This document shows, piece after piece, positions 25,133 to 33,226 of a stretch of DNA of 64,000 nucleotides. The stretch covers positions 1,070,811 through 1,134,810 of the forward strand of contig NZ_CP132359.1 in assembly GCF_030758975.1 (NCBI RefSeq), read 5' to 3'. Both the position numbers and the translations under genes were made by a program. How positions within the stretch are numbered: position 1 is the stretch's first letter; every line of letters starts with the position of its first letter. The notes under the pieces were generated by a model, which had not been told where the DNA came from, searched no databases, and worked only from the letters and a program-made list of their open reading frames with translations. This DNA comes from Bosea beijingensis (GTDB lineage: Bacteria > Pseudomonadota > Alphaproteobacteria > Rhizobiales > Beijerinckiaceae).

Positions 25133-26167
25133 CTAGAGAAGACCGTGCAGCAAACTTCCGTGAGCGCCGGCCGACGTATCGAAATCTCCGCCAACGTCAC
25201 TATAGGACTGACCGGAGAAGCCGATTTTGACAGCTTCGACCGTGGAGGCGAGGTACGGCAGGTCGATCTGCAGCCCTCCGGCGGTGACGGACGGAGCGTG
25301 GTCCTGTTCAGGCGCCGGGGCGACCGGATCGCCGTCGTTCCCGAACAGGGTCGCCAGCAGGCCGCCGCTGCTGCCGGCATCGTGATCCGCGCCGAGCAGG
25401 CTCTGCGGGATGTCGGTGACCTTTGCGAGCGTCGTGTCTAGCGAATGATCCAGCCGCTCCAGCGCGGCATCGAGCTTGAACGTCGCCGCCGACAGCGCGG
25501 TATCGACCCTTGCCGCGATTGTTTCACCGAGCTGGCCGACCGTCTGGTCGAGCCGCTCGCTCAGCTGCGACTGCTTCGCCTCCAGAGACTCAACCAGCGT
25601 GCTCAGCTTCTCGAACGCCTTGCCGAAATCAGGCGCGTCGCTGCCGCCGATCGCTTCGAGCAGGCTGCGAGCAGGCGCCGAGTCGCTCTGTGCCGTATCG
25701 TCCTTCGCGGCGTCCGCAGCGGGCTGGGTGCCACGCTCGTCCTGATGGGTGGCGCCGGCGCCCGGCATCGATGCTGGAGCGTCGGCCGACATTCCGCCGC
25801 TACGATCCAAGCTCTGGACGGGCGGGTTCGCGGCATTGGTGGGCGCCGTCGGATCGGCGTGTGTCGCTTCGGTGGCAGTGGCTTCCACGACAGGCTTTTC
25901 GGCCGCAGCCGGCGTGCCATCTTGCGCCTCCGGCTGCTGCGCCGATGGAGGCGGATCGCTTGCCCGCTCCGGCTGCTGAACCTGAGCGGCCTCCATGCGG
26001 GCCCGGTCGTCCATCACCTCGGCCAACGCGCCGCTCACCGCTCCCGCCAGGAACACGCCGGTGGTGGCCGCGAGCGCCGCCGCCGATTCGATCCCCTGTG
26101 GGGCAGCCGAGCGCTGTGCGCCCTTCGCGCCGGTAGACTTGATCTCGGCTTTTCCCAGTCCGCTCAT
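25133..26167 (-). CDS. unrecognised Ala/Asp/Pro-rich protein, candidate type I secretion passenger
   Basis: 344 aa, not recognised as a known family. The start has a strong Shine-Dalgarno (TGAGGAGGAGGCGATG). Layout: short basic N-terminus; a moderately hydrophobic Ala/Gly stretch (about 28-50); a long low-complexity Pro/Ala/Glu/Asp region (about 55-165); an amphipathic helical region (about 175-255, KLSTLVESLEAKQSQLSERL); a Gly/Asp-rich tail ending AGAHGSLLHGLL. No classical cleavable signal, no Cys, and no clear RTX nonapeptides. It is 10 bp downstream of the HlyD gene. The ending resembles that of the other flanking protein (GGGLLGGLL at 29279). Secretion by this system is inference; a structural accessory role is possible. 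Confidence 0.75.
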   Translation of the reverse strand: MSGLGKAEIKSTGAKGAQRSAAPQGIESAAALAATTGVFLAGAVSGALAEVMDDRARMEAAQVQQPERASDPPPSAQQPEAQDGTPAAAEKPVVEATATEATHADPTAPTNAANPPVQSLDRSGGMSADAPASMPGAGATHQDERGTQPAADAAKDDTAQSDSAPARSLLEAIGGSDAPDFGKAFEKLSTLVESLEAKQSQLSERLDQTVGQLGETIAARVDTALSAATFKLDAALERLDHSLDTTLAKVTDIPQSLLGADHDAGSSGGLLATLFGNDGDPVAPAPEQDHAPSVTAGGLQIDLPYLASTVEAVKIGFSGQSYSDVGGDFDTSAGAHGSLLHGLL

Positions 26168-26177
26168 CGCCTCCTCC

Positions 26178-27497
26178 TCACTTCTCGCGGAACGAACCTG
26201 AAATCTCGTCCAGCAGCGGGCCGACCAGATATTCGAACAGCGAACGCCCTTTGGTGGGGATTACGACCTCGGCGACCATGCCGGACTGCAGAGCGACCTT
26301 GGCCCTCTGCACGTCCTGATCGTTCATCCGCACCTTGACGGAATAGAAGGCCTGACCGGACCTCTCGTCGGTGATGCGGTCGGCCGAGACGACCACGATC
26401 TCGCCGCGGATCGTCGGCCGTTCGTTGCGGTTGATGCTGACGAGCCGGATATCGGCCTGGCGCCCGGTCGCGACGTCGCTGATCTCGTTCAGCGGCAGGC
26501 GGGCTTCGACCATCAGCGGATTGGTGTTCGGTACGACGTCCATCAGCTTGGCACCGGGCTGGATTACGCCGCCCTCAGTAAAGACGTTGAGGCCGACCAC
26601 CATGCCGCTCGCCGGCGCCTTGATTTCGGTCCGGCCGAGTGCCTCGCTGGCGGCGGCGATGCGTGGCTCGCCGGCGACGAGCTTGGCCTGTACCTCGCGC
26701 AGCCGGTCGGTGACTTCCGCGATGATGCCGCGCTCGATCTTGGCGATCTCCAGCTCCGCTTCGCCCACAGCTTCCTGGATGCGCGCGACTTCGGCGATTC
26801 TGGCACCGCGGTCGGCCTCCAGCTTCGCTGCGTCACGCTCCAGCGCGAGTACGCGGGTTTTAGGCGTATAGCCTGCGGCGAGAAGCTGGCGCGCGCCGCC
26901 GGCTTCCTCCTCCAGCAGCGACTTCTGGCGCTCGAGTCCGGCGATCTGGGCCTGGAGACCGCCGCGCTGCTCGCTGAGCTGGCCGATGCGCTGCCTCAGG
27001 ATATCAGCCTGGGTCCGGGTCTGCCGCTCGCGGGCGGCGAGAATCGCCGTCTCATTGGCAATCGCCTGCTTGACGGCCGCTTCGTCGCGGCGGGCGTCGA
27101 GCGCTCCAAAATCCGGCTGCGTCTTGCGATCGCGCTCGGCGACGAGGCGGGCCTCCTCCGCCAGCAGCGCATCGCGCTCGGCTTGCAGGATATCCAGCCT
27201 GGCCTTCGGCTCGGTCTCCGACAGGACCATCAACACCTGCCCGCGCGCGACGCGATCACCCTCCTTGACGCGCAACTGCCTGATCACGCCGCCATCGGGA
27301 TGCTGCACCGATTGGCGCTGCCCCTCGACCTGGAGATTGCCTTGGGCGATCGCCGCACCCGACAGGGGCGCGAGCGCACTCCAGGCTCCGAAGACGAGCG
27401 CGAAGCCGGCGAGCGTCGCCAGACCCAGCCGCACCGGCCCGGCGGTCGTCATATAGGTGCCGCGGCGGTTGGCCTGAAGCTCCAGGAGTTCCGTCAT
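26178..27497 (-). CDS. type I secretion periplasmic adaptor (HlyD/PrtE family)
   Basis: 439 aa. One N-terminal membrane anchor (VRLGLATLAGFALVFGAWSALAP, about residues 22-44) is followed by the lipoyl-like half motif QHPDGGVIRQLRVKEGDRVARGQVL, a long coiled-coil hairpin (about 95-280), the returning lipoyl half (KAPASGMVVGLNVFTEGGVI) and a beta-barrel end (GRQADIRLVSINRNERP, QSGMVAEVVIPTKGRSLFEYL). This is the TIGR01843-like adaptor that links an inner-membrane ABC exporter to TolC. It is 10 bp after the ABC gene and uses a nearly identical ribosome site (GAGGAGGACGCGATG). No TolC gene is in the window. Confidence 0.92.
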   Translation of the reverse strand: MTELLELQANRRGTYMTTAGPVRLGLATLAGFALVFGAWSALAPLSGAAIAQGNLQVEGQRQSVQHPDGGVIRQLRVKEGDRVARGQVLMVLSETEPKARLDILQAERDALLAEEARLVAERDRKTQPDFGALDARRDEAAVKQAIANETAILAARERQTRTQADILRQRIGQLSEQRGGLQAQIAGLERQKSLLEEEAGGARQLLAAGYTPKTRVLALERDAAKLEADRGARIAEVARIQEAVGEAELEIAKIERGIIAEVTDRLREVQAKLVAGEPRIAAASEALGRTEIKAPASGMVVGLNVFTEGGVIQPGAKLMDVVPNTNPLMVEARLPLNEISDVATGRQADIRLVSINRNERPTIRGEIVVVSADRITDERSGQAFYSVKVRMNDQDVQRAKVALQSGMVAEVVIPTKGRSLFEYLVGPLLDEISGSFREK

Positions 27498-27507
27498 CGC
27501 GTCCTCC

Positions 27508-29223
27508 TCAGGTCACGGTGCCCTGCTGCTTCTTCGGCAGCATGGTCCGCTTGATATGAGCGTAGACCTCCTCCGGCGGGGCGAGCTTCTCCATTCGGCC
27601 TCCGCGAACGAACATCAGCGCGTCGACCACCTCCAGCACCGTATCGCGATGCGTCACGACGATGATCGTCGAGCCCTGCTGCTTCAGCGTCAGGAGCGCA
27701 TTCTTCAGCGCGATCTCGCCAGTGCCGTCGAGATTGGCGTTCGGCTCGTCGAGAATGATCAGCGGCGGCTTGCCGAGCAGCGCGCGCGCCAGGCCAAGCC
27801 GCTGGCGCTGGCCGCCGGACAGCCCGACGCCGCCCGGCCCCAGCATGGTGTCGTATTGCTCGGGCAGTTCCAGCACCATCTCGTGGATTCCGGTCATCTT
27901 CGCGGCCTCGACGATCTCCTCGATGCTGGCTGGACCAAAGCGGGCGATGTTGTCGCGCACGCTGCCGGCGAAGAGGCCGATATCCTGCGGCAGATAGCCG
28001 ATGCGCTTGCCGAGCTCGGTGCGCGACCATTGCGCGTAGTCGATGCCGCCAAGTTGGATCGCTCCGGCCGAGGGAGAGATCGCGCCGACGAGCAGCCGCG
28101 CCAGCGTGCTCTTTCCCGAACCGCTCGGCCCGACGAGCCCGATCGCCTGTCCGGCCGGCAGGTCAAAGGAGATGTCCGACAGGATCGGCGCTTTCCGGCC
28201 GGGCAGCGTGTAACCTAGGCCCTTCGCCGCCATGGCGTGATCATCGGCCGGAACGATGGTGCGCGTCTCCTGCGGCGGCACCTCGCGCAGCAATTCGCGG
28301 ACGCGGGCATAGCCTTGCCGCGCCTCGTTGAAGGAGCGCCAGGTCGCGACCGCCTGCTCGACGGGGACCAGCGCCCGGCCCATCACGATGCTGGCGGCGA
28401 AGATCGTGGCCGGCATGATCGCCTGGCCGATTGCCAGCCAGGCGCCGACGCCGAGCATCAGCGCCTGCAGCAGCAGCCGCGCGACGCGGATGCCAGAGGA
28501 GACGACGGCGTTGCGGTCACTGGCCGAGGCCTGCTCGGTGAGCATCGTGTCGCGGCTGGCGAACCAGTTGCGCTCGATCGCCGGCTGCATGCCCATCCCG
28601 ACGACGACGTCGGAATGACGCAGGATGTTCTCGGTGAAGACATAGGCGCGATTGCCCGACGCTTCCGACTGCCGCAGCGCGCGGCGCGTGATCCGCTCGT
28701 TCAACACGGCAAGACCAAGCAGCAGCAAGGCTGCGAGCGTGGCGACGATGCCGAGCAGAGGATGAATGATGAAAAGCAGGATGAGGTAGATCGGGATCCA
28801 GGGCAGATCGAAGGCGAAATGGATGCCGGGGCCGGTGACGAAGGAGCGGAACTGGTCGAGATCGCGCAGCGTCTGCGCGCCTTTCGAGTAGCCCTGCCGC
28901 GCGGAGCGGACGATCAGCGCCTCAAAGACCCGGCCCGAGAGCGCCGCATCCAGGCGGACGCCGCAGCGGATCAGCAATTGCGAGCGCGCCGCGTCGAGCA
29001 GCCCCATCGTGGCGAGCGCGATCGCCAGGATCAGCGTCAGCATCAAAAGGGTCGTGACGTTCTCGGAGACGAGAACGCGGTTATAGACCTGCATCAGATA
29101 CAGCGGCGAGCTGAGATAAAGCAGGTTGATCGCGCTGCTGAAAAGCCCGGCCAGCGCGAAGGGCCGCCACATGGCTTTCAGGGCGTCGCCAACCTCTTCC
29201 GCAATGATCGCATTGTTTTTCAT
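27508..29223 (-). CDS. type I secretion ABC exporter (PrtD/AprD family permease-ATPase)
   Basis: 571 aa. A membrane domain of about six segments (20-290) precedes the nucleotide-binding domain: Walker A at 365-372 (GPSGSGKST), Q-loop near LPQDIGLFAGSVRDNI, signature LSGGQRQR at 468-475, Walker B IILDEP at 489-494, H-loop VVTHRD near 523-528. There is no N-terminal C39 peptidase or C39-like domain, so it is not a double-glycine bacteriocin processor; it matches the PrtD group that exports proteins with an uncleaved C-terminal signal. Translation begins 17 bp after the intercistronic hairpin. Confidence 0.93.
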   Translation of the reverse strand: MKNNAIIAEEVGDALKAMWRPFALAGLFSSAINLLYLSSPLYLMQVYNRVLVSENVTTLLMLTLILAIALATMGLLDAARSQLLIRCGVRLDAALSGRVFEALIVRSARQGYSKGAQTLRDLDQFRSFVTGPGIHFAFDLPWIPIYLILLFIIHPLLGIVATLAALLLLGLAVLNERITRRALRQSEASGNRAYVFTENILRHSDVVVGMGMQPAIERNWFASRDTMLTEQASASDRNAVVSSGIRVARLLLQALMLGVGAWLAIGQAIMPATIFAASIVMGRALVPVEQAVATWRSFNEARQGYARVRELLREVPPQETRTIVPADDHAMAAKGLGYTLPGRKAPILSDISFDLPAGQAIGLVGPSGSGKSTLARLLVGAISPSAGAIQLGGIDYAQWSRTELGKRIGYLPQDIGLFAGSVRDNIARFGPASIEEIVEAAKMTGIHEMVLELPEQYDTMLGPGGVGLSGGQRQRLGLARALLGKPPLIILDEPNANLDGTGEIALKNALLTLKQQGSTIIVVTHRDTVLEVVDALMFVRGGRMEKLAPPEEVYAHIKRTMLPKKQQGTVT

Positions 29224-29240
29224 GCCGGTGCCCGACGGAA

Positions 29241-29265
29241 ATCCGGGCGGCTAAGCCGCCCGGAT
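29241..29265 (-). terminator. intercistronic GC-rich hairpin between passenger and exporter genes
   Basis: A perfect inverted repeat: arms ATCCGGGCGGC (29241-29251) and GCCGCCCGGAT (29255-29265) around a 3-base loop. On the coding (minus) strand it follows the stop of the small Ser/Gly-rich protein and lies 17 bp ahead of the exporter ATG. Only TTTCC follows, a weak T-run, so it may be a partial terminator or an mRNA 3'-end stabiliser. Such an element would allow high passenger and low exporter expression, as known for other type I secretion operons. Confidence 0.7.
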
Positions 29266-29278
29266 GACGTCCGATCGA

Positions 29279-29608
29279 TTACAGCAGGCCGCCGAGAAGG
29301 CCGCCGCCGCCACCGTTCGAGTCGGTCTCGGAGCTCGACGCGCTGTCATTGCTCGAACTGGTCCCGATGAAGGTCGGGGCCGCCAGGCCGATGCCGAGAT
29401 CACCAATGCCGGTGAAGGACTGGTGATCGCTGTCACCATCCGAGCCATCGCTGCTCTGGCTCTCGGAACGCAGAACATCTGAGAGGCTGAGCCCGAATTG
29501 CGGGTTGGTCCCGAACTCGGTGTTGTTTTCAGAGGAGCTCACGTTCGCTTCACGGCTATCGTTGTTCGAGCCGAGAACGCCGCCCAGGAGATCGTCGAGA
29601 AGTGCCAT
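29279..29608 (-). CDS. unrecognised small Ser/Asn/Gly-rich acidic protein, candidate type I secretion passenger
   Basis: 109 aa from ATG 29608 (MALLDDLLGGVLGSN), preceded by GAAAGGAACC; an upstream start would add a basic 16-residue segment. No family recognised. The middle is rich in Ser, Asn, Asp and Glu (VSSSENNTEFG, SQSSDGSDGDSDHQ) and very acidic, with no Cys, no signal peptide and no membrane segment. The tail is GGGGGLLGGLL, so both ends carry LLGG-like motifs. First gene of the secretion operon. The tail likeness to the 25133-26167 protein (GSLLHGLL) suggests a shared export signal. A spacer of 344 bp upstream (29609-29952) holds its promoter and repeat copy C. Confidence 0.72.
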   Translation of the reverse strand: MALLDDLLGGVLGSNNDSREANVSSSENNTEFGTNPQFGLSLSDVLRSESQSSDGSDGDSDHQSFTGIGDLGIGLAAPTFIGTSSSNDSASSSETDSNGGGGGLLGGLL

Positions 29609-29830
29609 CTTTGGTTCCTTTCGGAGTTTCAGATGCCGACGTCGACGCGCCGACACACTGATAATCCCGGAAAGGCGGGCAGAGTTGCGTCCCGTTGGGT
29701 GACCATTCTGTGAAACTTAAGGCGATTTCGTGGGCGTTATTTCGAAGCCTGAGGATAGTGTTTTTTGAAGTTCCAAGTCCGCGGCCTCGCGACACTCGCA
29801 CCGCTGGCACGATCGCATTCACTTGTCGGC

Positions 29831-29873
29831 ATGCGCCACTAGCAGACTCTAATTCATCGCCCGGAAGCGGACC
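29831..29873 (+). repeat. interspersed intergenic repeat, copy C
   Basis: ATGCGCCACTAGCAGACTCT (29831-29850), then ATTCATCGCCCGGAAGCGGA (29852-29871) and CCT. The left half matches 6475-6493; the right half matches 24688-24700. It lies upstream of the LysR remnant, and copy D lies just downstream of that remnant in the same orientation. Apart from this copy I see no other feature in 29609-29952. Confidence 0.6.
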
Positions 29874-29952
29874 TCTGCGGTACGCCCGCCTCACGACTGG
29901 AACCGGCCCATAGCCAAGCTGACATCATTCGGCCCATTCCTGACATCGTCCA

Positions 29953-30615
29953 ATGCCTATCATCATGGGGACCTCGGCCAAGGGACGCCTGCGGCTCGAT
30001 GTGCCGTCAGCGCTTGGAAACTTCGTCATTTTCCCAGCGCTCGCCGAGTTCAGCGCCCAGTTCTCGGACATCCAGTTAGTAGTCGGCGTCGGCGACCGGC
30101 CAGTGAATCTGATCGAGGAGAGCGTGGATTGCGTCATTCGCGGTGGCAAGCTGGCCGACACGATGCTGGTTTCGCGTCTGCTGTTCAATGACCCGCTGGT
30201 GACCTGCGCTGCGCCCGACTACCTCGCAAAACACGGCATTCCGACATCACCATCAGGATTGGAAAGGCACCACCGGATCGTCGGCTATTTCGGGGGTGTA
30301 ACGGGTGAGCCGGTGCCGCTCCGCTTCGGCAGGAAAAACGAGACCTATGCAATCTCCCGCTTCGACAACGCCACTAGCGACAGCACCAGCCGCATCCACA
30401 TGATGCTGGCCGGCATGGGGGTTGGGCAGATGCACCAGAGCGCAGTCGAGAGCCACCTTTCGTCCAGCGCGCTCGTGAGCGTGCTGGAGGACTGGACGAA
30501 CGACATCATCCCCATGCAGATCACGTATCCGCCCAGCAAGCAGGCCAATGCGAGGCTCAGGGCATTCATTGATTGGATGGCGGCTCAGTTCAAGGCCCAA
30601 CGCGAGCGACGATAG
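29953..30615 (+). pseudogene. LysR-family regulator remnant lacking the DNA-binding domain
   Basis: 220 aa that correspond to a LysR substrate-binding domain only: SAKGRLRLDVPSALGNFVIFPALAEF, then VVGVGDRPVNLIEESVDCVIRGG, VSRLLFNDPLVTCAAPDYLAKHG and the usual C-terminal ADMMxAF-like regions. Full LysR proteins are about 300 aa; the first ~90 residues with the helix-turn-helix are missing. In the same frame a TGA occurs at 29941, 12 bp before the ATG, and no helix-turn-helix is readable upstream in other frames. It is flanked by repeat copies C and D. Probably nonfunctional, although the domain itself has no internal stop. Confidence 0.75.
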
Positions 30616-30666
30616 GTGCTATCGACCCCATCCGGCCAGTGCGATTGGAGTAACGCCGCGCGTCGG

Positions 30667-30712
30667 CATCGCGCCAATTCCGGACATTGAGCCACAGCCC
30701 GAAAGCGGACAT
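30667..30712 (+). repeat. interspersed intergenic repeat, copy D
   Basis: ATCGCGCCAATTCCGGACAT (30668-30687), then TGAGCCACAG and CCCGAAAGCGGACAT (30698-30712). This is the complete two-part form: GCGCCA, CCGGACATTG, then CCCG-A-AGCGGACAT. It lies between the LysR remnant and the LacI gene end. Confidence 0.65.
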
Positions 30713-30741
30713 CGCTTGATGCCAAGACTGGCGCTTCCTCG

Positions 30742-31800
30742 CTAGAGCAGACTCTCGGTCTCAAACGGAAACGGAGGCTTTCGAGACGTCGATGCTCGGA
30801 CGATCAGCTCGGGGGGGAAAACAATACTTGCCGCGTTGGTGGCCTCGCCATCGCGCAAGAGACAGGCAACGGCCGCTTCTGCCATCGCGGACAGCGGCTG
30901 ACGCAAGCTGGTCATCGGCGGGTTCATCAGCCGGGCCAGAAACAGATCGTCGATACCCACCATCGCGACATCCCGAGGAATCGAGAGGCCTTGCTCGCGC
31001 AGGCCCGCTGCCAAGCCGATCGCCAAAAGATCATTCATCGCGATCAACGCCGTCGGTCGCTGCTGCTGGCTCGCAAGAGCAGACGACGCCTCGACGCCGA
31101 GCTCCGCGATCATATCGTCGCCATACTGGTTCTGGGGCAACGAGATCTCGTACACTTGTGCGACGCTGCCCAGGCCGTGCCGTTCGACGGCGCTGAGGAA
31201 GCCTTTGAGGCGAGCGACGCGAGCGGCCGTCTGCGCCGGCCCGGTCACATAAGTGATGCGTCGATGGCCCTGGGCTACGAGATGATCGACCGCGAGCGTG
31301 GTCGCCATGACGTTGTCGACCGTGACGACATGGATGCCCGGCTTCGCGGCGGCGGCATCGCCCTCGAAGGCGACGACAGACAGCCCCCTGCCGACGAGCT
31401 CGGACAGATGCTCCGGGTTCAGCAGCGAGGAGCCCGTGATGATGCCACGCACGCCGAGCGCCATGAGATCCTGCGCGAACTGCTTCTCTTTCTGCGGATC
31501 CCGAAAGGTGTTGCACAGGATGACCTGATGGCTACGCGCCTGAGCGGCATGCTGGATCGCCATGGCGATCGCACCAAAGAACGGATTTGCAACGGCTGGA
31601 ACGAGCAGTCCGATCGTCGCCGTCTTGCCAGTCTTCAGCTGGAGAGCCACCTGGCTGGGCCTGTAGTCGAGCTCGGCGACGGCCGCCTGGATGCGCTCTC
31701 GGGTCGCCGGCGTCATCTTGTCGAGCCGGTCGTTCAGGTAGTTTGAGACGCTGGAAGCCGACACGCCGGCAGCGCGGGCCACATCGAGGATCGTCGCCAT
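30742..31800 (-). CDS. LacI-family transcriptional regulator
   Basis: 352 aa from ATG 31800 (MATILDVARAAGVSASSVSN), the standard LacI start; an upstream in-frame extension of 45 residues is not family-like. The helix-turn-helix and hinge (residues 1-57, ending YRPSQVALQLKTGKT) precede a periplasmic-binding-protein-like effector domain (IGLLVPAVANPFFGAIAMAI, GIITGSSLLNPEHLSELV, GHRRITYVTGPA, PTALIAMNDLLAIGLAAGLRE). Divergent from the sugar importer at 31935, which it likely represses until a sugar ligand binds. Confidence 0.92.
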   Translation of the reverse strand: MATILDVARAAGVSASSVSNYLNDRLDKMTPATRERIQAAVAELDYRPSQVALQLKTGKTATIGLLVPAVANPFFGAIAMAIQHAAQARSHQVILCNTFRDPQKEKQFAQDLMALGVRGIITGSSLLNPEHLSELVGRGLSVVAFEGDAAAAKPGIHVVTVDNVMATTLAVDHLVAQGHRRITYVTGPAQTAARVARLKGFLSAVERHGLGSVAQVYEISLPQNQYGDDMIAELGVEASSALASQQQRPTALIAMNDLLAIGLAAGLREQGLSIPRDVAMVGIDDLFLARLMNPPMTSLRQPLSAMAEAAVACLLRDGEATNAASIVFPPELIVRASTSRKPPFPFETESLL

Positions 31801-31817
31801 ATATCGGCCCTGATTTC

Positions 31818-31835
31818 TGCAGGTATATCGTTGCA
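31818..31835. promoter_or_regulatory. candidate LacI-type operator
   Basis: TGCAGGTATATCGTTGCA, a partial dyad with TGCA ends and a central ATAT, in the 134-bp spacer between the divergent LacI and importer genes. A second possible half-site, GAAACGTTAGC, lies at 31902-31912 close to the importer start. LacI-family operators are typically 16-20 bp dyads, so size and position fit; symmetry is incomplete. Confidence 0.35.
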
Positions 31836-31934
31836 CAAAGCTCGGAGCTATGAAAAGCTTGGAAAAGATGGGCGCGTTCCGATCAGCTAGATGCCCACCA
31901 GGAAACGTTAGCAAGGCCTCCAGGGAGAGCGACA

Positions 31935-33224
31935 ATGGCGAAGACGATTTCGCGGCGCGACATGCTGCGTATGGGCGCGTTGATGGCGGCGCCGGCCATC
32001 CTGAAACTGACCGGCACGCCTGCTGCCGCTCAAGCTGGTCGCCTCAGGATTTCCTGGTGGGGTGGCGCCGATCGCGCCAAGCGGACCCAGGCCGCCATCG
32101 ATGCCTTCAAGGGGCTGAATGTCGGGCTCGACATCGTGCCCGAGAGCGTCGGCTGGGATGCCTACTGGACCAAGCTCGCCACGCAGGTCGCGGGTGGAAA
32201 CCCACCCGACATCATCCAGATGGATTATCGCTATCTGCCCGAGTATGCGCGGCGCGGGGCGTTGCGGCCGCTCGATGACCTGATCCCTTCGGTGATCGAC
32301 GCGAGCGACTACGTCCCCTCTGTGATCGAGGCCGGCAAGATCGACGGCAAGCAGTTCGGCATCCCCATGGGCATGAACAGCGATGTCCTGCTCTACGACA
32401 AGACCATGCTGGAGAAGCTCGGTCTGCCGGCGCCGACGCCAGAGATGAGCTGGGCCGAATTCACGACGCTGGGCGAGAACATCACCAAGAAGGCCAACAA
32501 GCGCGGCTATTTCGGCGCGGCCGACCCGAGCATCATGGAGCCGGAATTCGAATTCTGGGTGCTGACGCGCGGTCGCACGCTCTATGACGCTTCTGGAAAG
32601 CTCGGCTTCACCCGCGACGATGCCGAATCCTGGCTGGCACTCTGCGCCGAGATGCGCGCCAAGGGCGCGATCGCGCCGCCGGAACTCGCAGCCACCGACA
32701 AGATCACCATCGACAGCGATCTGTTGACGACGGGCCACGCGGCCATCACCTTCACCAACAGCAACCAGATCGTCGGCTATCAGGCGGCGAACAAGGGCAA
32801 GATCGGGATGGCCTTCCACCCGAAGGGCGACAAGCCCGGCGAATACCTGAAGCCCTCAATGATGCTGTGCGTCTCGGCGACCGCGGCCGACCCCAAGATG
32901 GCCGCCGCCCTGATCGACTTCATGGTGCTGAAGCCCGGCGGCGCCAAGCTGCTCGGCGTCGAGCGCGGCGTTTCTCCTTCCGCGAAGATTCGCGATCTGC
33001 TGGCGGGGGACCTCGACGAAACAGGGCGCATCCAGGTCGACCATCTCTCGGCGCTCAGCAAGCGTGGCCCCGCGCCGCTGCCTCCCGCTCCGCCGAAGGG
33101 TGCTGCCGAGGTTACGGCCCTGATCCGGCAGGCCGCCGAGAAGGCGGGCTTCAAGCAGCTCACGCCGAAGCAGGCGGCCGATCAACTGGTCTCGGAAGCC
33201 GAGCGCGTCCTGTCCAAGGCCTGA
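31935..33224 (+). CDS. ABC transporter extracellular substrate-binding protein (sugar, family 1)
   Basis: 429 aa. A Tat-like signal (TISRRDMLRMGALMAAPAIL) ends near AAAQAG. The mature part has the family 1 layout: LRISWWGGADRAKRTQAAID, WDAYWTKLATQVAGGNPPDI, FGIPMGMNSDVLLYDKTMLEKLG, and a C-terminal lobe ending KAGFKQLTPKQAADQLVSEAE. Binds an oligosaccharide or sugar for permeases at 33227 and 34161. Under probable LacI control. No ATPase gene in this operon. Confidence 0.9.
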   Translation: MAKTISRRDMLRMGALMAAPAILKLTGTPAAAQAGRLRISWWGGADRAKRTQAAIDAFKGLNVGLDIVPESVGWDAYWTKLATQVAGGNPPDIIQMDYRYLPEYARRGALRPLDDLIPSVIDASDYVPSVIEAGKIDGKQFGIPMGMNSDVLLYDKTMLEKLGLPAPTPEMSWAEFTTLGENITKKANKRGYFGAADPSIMEPEFEFWVLTRGRTLYDASGKLGFTRDDAESWLALCAEMRAKGAIAPPELAATDKITIDSDLLTTGHAAITFTNSNQIVGYQAANKGKIGMAFHPKGDKPGEYLKPSMMLCVSATAADPKMAAALIDFMVLKPGGAKLLGVERGVSPSAKIRDLLAGDLDETGRIQVDHLSALSKRGPAPLPPAPPKGAAEVTALIRQAAEKAGFKQLTPKQAADQLVSEAERVLSKA

Positions 33225-33226
33225 TC

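Noticed and set aside
29279..29608. Small Ser/Gly-rich protein as a double-glycine bacteriocin precursor
   Set aside because: The N-terminal LLGG is followed by a long acidic low-complexity region with no bacteriocin-like core, and the exporter has no C39 peptidase domain.
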